From Thermoplasmata archaeon (lineage in GTDB: Archaea; Thermoplasmatota; E2; UBA9212), in the NCBI GenBank assembly GCA_013329495.1, contig DUKC01000141.1, forward strand, positions 1 through 8,633: DNA of 8,633 nt, given 5' to 3'. The translations under genes and the position numbers were made by a program. This document shows positions 5,786-8,633 of the stretch, piece by piece. The notes beneath the pieces were generated by a model. The model was not told where the DNA came from. It saw nothing but the letters and a program-made list of their open reading frames with translations, and ran no database searches. The stretch's first letter is position 1. Every line of letters starts with the position of its first letter.

Positions 5786-6247
5786 TCATATGATCTGTGC
5801 CTCAATGTCTGCGGGTTCCCGCTCACAATAATAACATCTCAGCTTTATAGGCGGTCTCTTTGAGATTACCTTAAACCTGGGGCTGATGGGTTCATTTGAG
5901 TTCGATATGCAGCTGGGATTCGGGCACTTGACTATGTTGACAAGCTCATTGGGTATACTCAATGCGTGTTTCTCAATAACCTCATAGTCCCTTATGATGT
6001 TCACAGTTGCATGAGGGGCGATCAGAGCAACTTTGTCTGATTCATCAGGGTCTAGTTCTTTGTCCTCAATCTTAACAATATCCTTCTTGCCCACTGTTTC
6101 ACTCGGCACGTTCATTACCGCACTTATTATTGATGTTGTGTCCTTTTTAGGCAGGCTCAATATCCTCAAAACTTTTAGAGCCTTTCCAGGTGGAATGTGG
6201 TCAATCACGCTTCCGTTTTTTATTGGTTGAATTTTTAATTCTTTCAT
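5786..6247 (-). CDS. pyrI: Aspartate carbamoyltransferase regulatory subunit
   Basis: Regulatory chain of aspartate carbamoyltransferase, which binds nucleotides and passes allosteric control to PyrB in pyrimidine synthesis in the cytosol. It has 153 aa, the normal length. The N-terminal allosteric domain starts MKELKIQPIKNGSVIDHIPP, the HIPPG block being characteristic. The C-terminal zinc domain shows Cys108 and Cys113 (CPNPSC) with Cys138 and Cys141 (CYYC), the four expected zinc ligands that hold the contact with the catalytic chain. The ATG at 6247 overlaps the pyrB stop codon in an ATGA (4 nt), and an AGGAGGA-like Shine-Dalgarno lies within the end of pyrB, so the two are translationally coupled. 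The stop is TGA. Nothing is odd; assignment is secure. Confidence 0.97.
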   Translation of the reverse strand: MKELKIQPIKNGSVIDHIPPGKALKVLRILSLPKKDTTSIISAVMNVPSETVGKKDIVKIEDKELDPDESDKVALIAPHATVNIIRDYEVIEKHALSIPNELVNIVKCPNPSCISNSNEPISPRFKVISKRPPIKLRCYYCEREPADIEAQII

Positions 6248-7173
6248 TTGATTCCTCCTAAGATAAGTGCAAGCAAAGCCATCCTCACTGGCACTCCATT
6301 AAACGCCTGCTTAAAGTACACCGCTTGTGGCAGTGAGTCGACCTCACTTGCTATCTCTGTTATCCTGGGCAAAGGGTGCATGACTATCAGGTCTTTCTTT
6401 CCCCTTCCCAGGACTTCCTTATCGATTCTATAATAACTCATAATTCTCTTATATTCGGCGGGATCAGGAAATCTTTCTTTTTGAATTCTGGTCACATACA
6501 GCACATCGAGATTCTTTATCTCATCCTCAAGCCTGTTCATCAGCTTAGGTTCTGTCCCCCTCTCCTGGCACTCTTCTATAATTTCTTTTGGTAGTTGAAG
6601 CTCTTGAGGTGCTATGCAAGTGAGCTTTGCGCCCATTCTCGCGAGAACTGAGGCTAAAGAATGGGTGGTTCTTCCGTACTTCAGGTCGCCAAGCAAACCA
6701 ACATGCTGATTTTCAATGGCCCCCTTCTCTTTTCGGATCGTGAAGAGGTCCAACAGGCACTGAGTCGGATGCCTTCCCGCTCCATCCCCCGCATTTATTA
6801 TCGGTACCTTAGAAAATTCTGCGGCCAAACGGGCGGACCCTTCGTAGGGATGCCGTATGACTATCAAGTCACTGTATCCGCTCACCACCCTCACTGTGTC
6901 TGCTATGTTTTCTCCCTTTTCTATTGATGTACCCTTAGAGCTGTCAAAACCAATCACTTTACCCCCCAGTCTTTTCATGGCAGTCTCAAAGCTCAGCCTG
7001 GTGCGAGTAGAAGGCTCAAAGAAAAGGTTTGCCAATAGTTTACCTTTCAGCATTTCGCTTTTCTTTGCTCCCTGTGCAACAGGAATCATCTTCTCAGCAA
7101 CATTAAGCACATGTCCAATTTCTTTGTTTGAAAAATCCTTTATCGAAACTACATCTTTATTAATCAAGTTCAT
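6244..7173 (-). CDS. pyrB: Aspartate carbamoyltransferase catalytic subunit
   Basis: Joins carbamoyl phosphate and L-aspartate to N-carbamoyl-L-aspartate, an early step of de novo pyrimidine synthesis. It has 309 aa, the normal size. The carbamoyl-phosphate motif STRTR is at 55-59 within FFEPSTRTRLSFE. The active-site loop (SSKGTSIEKGE) follows near 78-88, HPTQ is at 135-138, GRTTHSL near 167-173 and MHPLPRI at 265-271. The frame stays open upstream to 7377, but that extension runs through a complete tRNA-Ala gene. The family start MNLINKDVVSIKDFS at 7173 is therefore correct, with a TATA-like TATTAATA 24-31 nt upstream and no Shine-Dalgarno, as for a leaderless message. It forms an operon with pyrI through a 4-nt overlap. 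Confidence 0.97.
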   Translation of the reverse strand: MNLINKDVVSIKDFSNKEIGHVLNVAEKMIPVAQGAKKSEMLKGKLLANLFFEPSTRTRLSFETAMKRLGGKVIGFDSSKGTSIEKGENIADTVRVVSGYSDLIVIRHPYEGSARLAAEFSKVPIINAGDGAGRHPTQCLLDLFTIRKEKGAIENQHVGLLGDLKYGRTTHSLASVLARMGAKLTCIAPQELQLPKEIIEECQERGTEPKLMNRLEDEIKNLDVLYVTRIQKERFPDPAEYKRIMSYYRIDKEVLGRGKKDLIVMHPLPRITEIASEVDSLPQAVYFKQAFNGVPVRMALLALILGGIK

Positions 7174-7196
7174 CGAATTTCTAAACGCAAAAAGCG

Positions 7197-7204
7197 TATT
7201 AATA
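7197..7204 (-). promoter_or_regulatory. TATA-like box of pyrBI
   Basis: The minus strand reads TATTAATA centred about 27 nt ahead of the pyrB ATG, which predicts a transcription start at or near the ATG. A small ACGC-AAAAA-GCGT repeat at 7185-7197 lies between this box and the start codon. Confidence 0.45.
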
Positions 7205-7238
7205 TCTTTTCTCTTTCCTTCGCGGGGAAAGACAATGC

Positions 7239-7244
7239 AAAAAA
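7239..7244 (-). terminator. Oligo-T terminator after tRNA-Ala
   Basis: The minus strand has six T residues 4 nt past the 3' end of tRNA-Ala, as expected for archaeal termination at oligo-T. This would separate the tRNA transcript from pyrBI. Confidence 0.5.
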
Positions 7245-7248
7245 GATG

Positions 7249-7320
7249 TGGACCGGTCGGGATTTGAACCCGAGGCCTCCGCCTTGCGAAGGCGGCGATC
7301 TGCCACTGATCTACCGGCCC
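7249..7320 (-). tRNA. tRNA-Ala (anticodon CGC)
   Basis: A complete 72-nt cloverleaf. The acceptor GGGCCGG pairs with CCGGTCC and contains the G3-U70 pair that marks alanine tRNAs. The D-stem is GATC/GATC, the anticodon stem CCGCC/GGCGG with loop TTCGCAA (anticodon CGC, reading GCG), and the T-arm TCGGG-TTCAAAT-CCCGA. The discriminator is A. CCA is not encoded. There is no intron. It lies 75 bp upstream of pyrB on the same strand. Confidence 0.95.
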
Positions 7321-7359
7321 TTTTTTGGATGCAATATCATTAACTGTAGGGCACTCTTT

Positions 7360-7369
7360 ATTAAAATCT
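7360..7369 (-). promoter_or_regulatory. TATA-like box of tRNA-Ala
   Basis: The minus strand reads about TTTAATAAAG 40-49 nt ahead of the mature tRNA 5' end, leaving room for a short leader removed by RNase P. Positional inference. Confidence 0.35.
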
Positions 7370-7382
7370 TTTAGCATAATCT

Positions 7383-7389
7383 TTTAATA
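7383..7389 (+). promoter_or_regulatory. TATA box of tRNA-Arg
   Basis: TTTAATA is centred 26 bp ahead of the mature 5' end of tRNA-Arg, the ideal archaeal spacing. The two tRNA genes are divergent and share a 91-bp spacer with a TATA-like box for each. Confidence 0.5.
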
Positions 7390-7411
7390 GTTTCCATAAA
7401 TAAAAATTAAA

Positions 7412-7526
7412 GGGCGCATGGCCTAGTCTGGATAAGGCACTGGCCTTCTAACATTTCTTTCAAATGAATAAAAGGAAAGAAAAGGAAGAGAGCCAGCAAT
7501 CGCGGGTTCGAATCCCGCTGCGCCCG
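7412..7526 (+). tRNA. tRNA-Arg (anticodon UCU) with a 40-nt intron
   Basis: The mature tRNA is 75 nt, from exons 7412-7450 and 7491-7526. The acceptor GGGCGCA pairs with TGCGCCC. The D-stem is GCCT/AGGC, the anticodon stem CTGGC (7440-7444)/GCCAG (7492-7496) with loop C-T-TCT-A-A, and the T-arm GCGGG-TTCGAAT-CCCGC. The anticodon UCU decodes AGA. The discriminator is G and CCA is not encoded. The pcp-like gene on the other strand ends 6 bp beyond the 3' end. Confidence 0.95.
7451..7490 (+). other. tRNA-Arg intron with bulge-helix-bulge
   Basis: The intron lies at the canonical 37/38 site. A 4-bp central helix forms between CTTC (7445-7448) and GAAG (7485-7488). Three-base bulges TAA (7449-7451) and AGA (7489-7491) flank it, each cut after its second base. 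An intron stem pairs 7452-7461 with 7475-7484 with one A-A mismatch, closing a 13-nt loop. This is the standard substrate of the archaeal splicing endonuclease. Confidence 0.92.
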
Positions 7527-7532
7527 TATGTT

Positions 7533-8261
7533 TTACGTCATATCTTCAACAGAACATTCGATCGCTTCTTCAATCGCTTCAATCATCAGCTCCAATGACA
7601 TTGACGGCGTTGATTCATCGACAACCTGCCCCGGGAGACAGGGAACATGAATGAGCCCTGATTTCATGGGAAATTTGCTTGAATCAGAATGATATAACCC
7701 CCCATACATAACAAAATTGCACAGAAATGTACCCGCCGTGTTAGAAACATAAGAAGGAATCCCTTTTTGCTGCATGGCATCCACTATCTCCTTAATGGGT
7801 ATCGTGGCAAAGTAAGCCGTTTCTCCATTGCGAACTATCGGCACATCCACAGGCTGGTATCCCGCATTATCTGGTATTTTCGCGTCCATTACGTTTATGG
7901 CAACTCTTTCGACTTCAATTCCTGCCACTCTAGGTGACAAACCGATGGAGATCAAAACATGCGGTTTTATCTCATTTAAGGTTTTGCTTAGATTTCTGCC
8001 TGCCTCTCTGAATGAAACTGGGAGTTCTATTCCATAAATTTTCGCTCCCCCAATCACCTTCCCATCCAAACTCTTAACGATCTCCGACGAGGGGTTTTTG
8101 TCCCACTTCCCATAGGGTTCAAATCCTGTTAATAGGACCCTCGCCTTTTCTATTTTCGGCGTCCTTTGGGCTCTTAAAGTTGAACAGCAGCCCATGAGCA
8201 AAATCACTAAAAAAACTCCAATCAATATCTGTTTTTTTATAACCCTTTCCATACTCTTCAT
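7533..8261 (-). CDS. pcp: Pyroglutamyl-peptidase I (peptidase C15) homologue with lipoprotein signal
   Basis: Removes N-terminal pyroglutamate from peptides. The 242-aa product has the whole C15 fold after an extra N-terminus. GFEPYGKWDKNPSSEIV (46-62) is the family opening. The triad is present: Glu118 in IEVERVAINV, Cys181 in NTAGTFLCNF and His205 in GLIHVPCLPGQ. Residues 1-30 are unusual: a basic start (MERVIKKQ), a hydrophobic run (ILIGVFLVILL) and an MGC lipobox with Cys25. That predicts export and membrane anchoring, whereas most family members are cytosolic and about 200-215 aa. The start at 8261 is supported by AGGAGGT 6 nt upstream; a second ATG at residue 4 would lie 15 nt from it. 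The stop is TAA, 6 bp from tRNA-Arg. Enzyme family is secure; outer-surface location is inferred from the signal. Confidence 0.9.
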   Translation of the reverse strand: MKSMERVIKKQILIGVFLVILLMGCCSTLRAQRTPKIEKARVLLTGFEPYGKWDKNPSSEIVKSLDGKVIGGAKIYGIELPVSFREAGRNLSKTLNEIKPHVLISIGLSPRVAGIEVERVAINVMDAKIPDNAGYQPVDVPIVRNGETAYFATIPIKEIVDAMQQKGIPSYVSNTAGTFLCNFVMYGGLYHSDSSKFPMKSGLIHVPCLPGQVVDESTPSMSLELMIEAIEEAIECSVEDMT

Positions 8262-8267
8262 TTTTTA

Positions 8268-8274
8268 ACCTCCT
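8268..8274 (-). promoter_or_regulatory. Shine-Dalgarno of the C15 peptidase gene
   Basis: The minus strand reads AGGAGGT with 6 nt to the ATG at 8261, a near-perfect site. It decides the start in favour of the longer form with the full signal peptide. Confidence 0.75.
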
Positions 8275-8633
8275 ATATTAAAATAAATTGATGAAACATT
8301 TTAACTTTATTGCTAAGAAGTCCCCTTCCAAACTGAAGGTTTGGTGGTGGGAGGATGTCACATATATCTAGTGCCAAAGAGATGTTTTTAGAAGTTGGAG
8401 TGGACTCAATGCATCCCCCAGAAAAGCTGTTGTTTGATAACGAACTCTCTTCGTGGAGTTGCCAGCGATCATTCAAAAGAGATTCTCCCTTTCGACTTCT
8501 GAGAGTGCATTTAAATCCCCCCCCTCATTCTTGTTTTGCCATTGTCCAAGAGCTGTCGTTGTGACTGCTTCACATCACAATCCGAAAAGCCGGAGTTTGC
8601 ATCGCTCCAAGCGGCACTTTCTAAAAATCCAGT
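8275..8633. other. 359-bp stretch without a supportable gene
   Basis: This stretch should hold the promoter of the C15 peptidase gene at its left end. Short open frames exist on both strands, but none has a Shine-Dalgarno, a signal peptide or a pattern I recognise. A C8 run at 8517-8524 breaks one minus-strand frame entering from the right edge: TGFLESAAWSDANSGF up to RMRGGI, then TAA at 8511. With one base fewer in the run it would continue as GGDLNALSEVERENLF. I cannot say whether this is a gene end. Confidence 0.4.

Noticed and set aside
7174..7377. A 68-residue N-terminal extension of pyrB in the same open frame
   Set aside because: It translates straight through the complete tRNA-Ala gene and its terminator, and the family N-terminus starts at 7173.
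8273..8564. 67-aa minus and 69-aa plus frames at the right end
   Set aside because: They overlap each other, lack start signals and family patterns, and the minus frame runs into the Shine-Dalgarno of the C15 gene.
1..8633. CRISPR array, insertion sequence, rRNA or a known defence cluster
   Set aside because: No regularly spaced repeats, transposase motifs, terminal inverted repeats or rRNA signatures were seen on either strand.

Overview
The window is archaeal, most likely from a euryarchaeal lineage; I cannot fix the genus. The evidence is: a tRNA-Arg gene with an intron at position 37/38 flanked by a textbook bulge-helix-bulge; tRNA genes without encoded CCA; TATA boxes about 26 bp ahead of several genes; a 4-nt overlapping pyrB-pyrI pair; and a mix of leaderless-looking and Shine-Dalgarno starts.

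Layout. Positions 1-1016 (minus) hold the N-terminal three quarters of a class 3 aldehyde dehydrogenase, cut by the window edge. Positions 1171-1725 (minus) encode a 184-aa DUF2378/TIGR02265-like protein. Across a 397-bp divergent spacer lies a gene for an exported acidic protein (2123-2744, plus). Its Shine-Dalgarno and signal peptide become coherent only if one base is removed from a C4 run. Positions 2735-3810 form a damaged block with three parts: a minus-strand cysteine-rich small protein with a 1-nt frame break, the C-terminal third of a hybrid cluster protein (HCP, prismane) with a frame break and an in-frame TAG, and a minus-strand tail of an unrecognised protein. Positions 3840-5765 encode an intact S9-family serine peptidase on the plus strand. 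Converging on it is the pyrBI operon (7173-5786, minus), which encodes the catalytic and regulatory subunits of aspartate carbamoyltransferase. Upstream of pyrB are two divergent tRNA genes, tRNA-Ala(CGC) on minus and intron-containing tRNA-Arg(UCU) on plus. The minus-strand gene 7533-8261 encodes a pyroglutamyl-peptidase I homologue that carries a lipoprotein signal peptide. Positions 8275-8633 hold no gene I can support.

The genes do not form one pathway. PyrB and PyrI are a functional pair in pyrimidine synthesis. The S9 peptidase and the C15 peptidase both act on peptides, but in different compartments by sequence. The rest look like independent units.

I did not find a convincing new multi-gene system. 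The points most worth a second look are four single-base frame breaks or stops clustered in 2123-3631, the lipoprotein form of pyroglutamyl peptidase, an archaeal DUF2378-like protein divergent from an exported acidic protein, and symmetric elements in promoter regions. Clustered single-base breaks can mean gene decay or a sequence of limited accuracy; this window alone cannot tell which.
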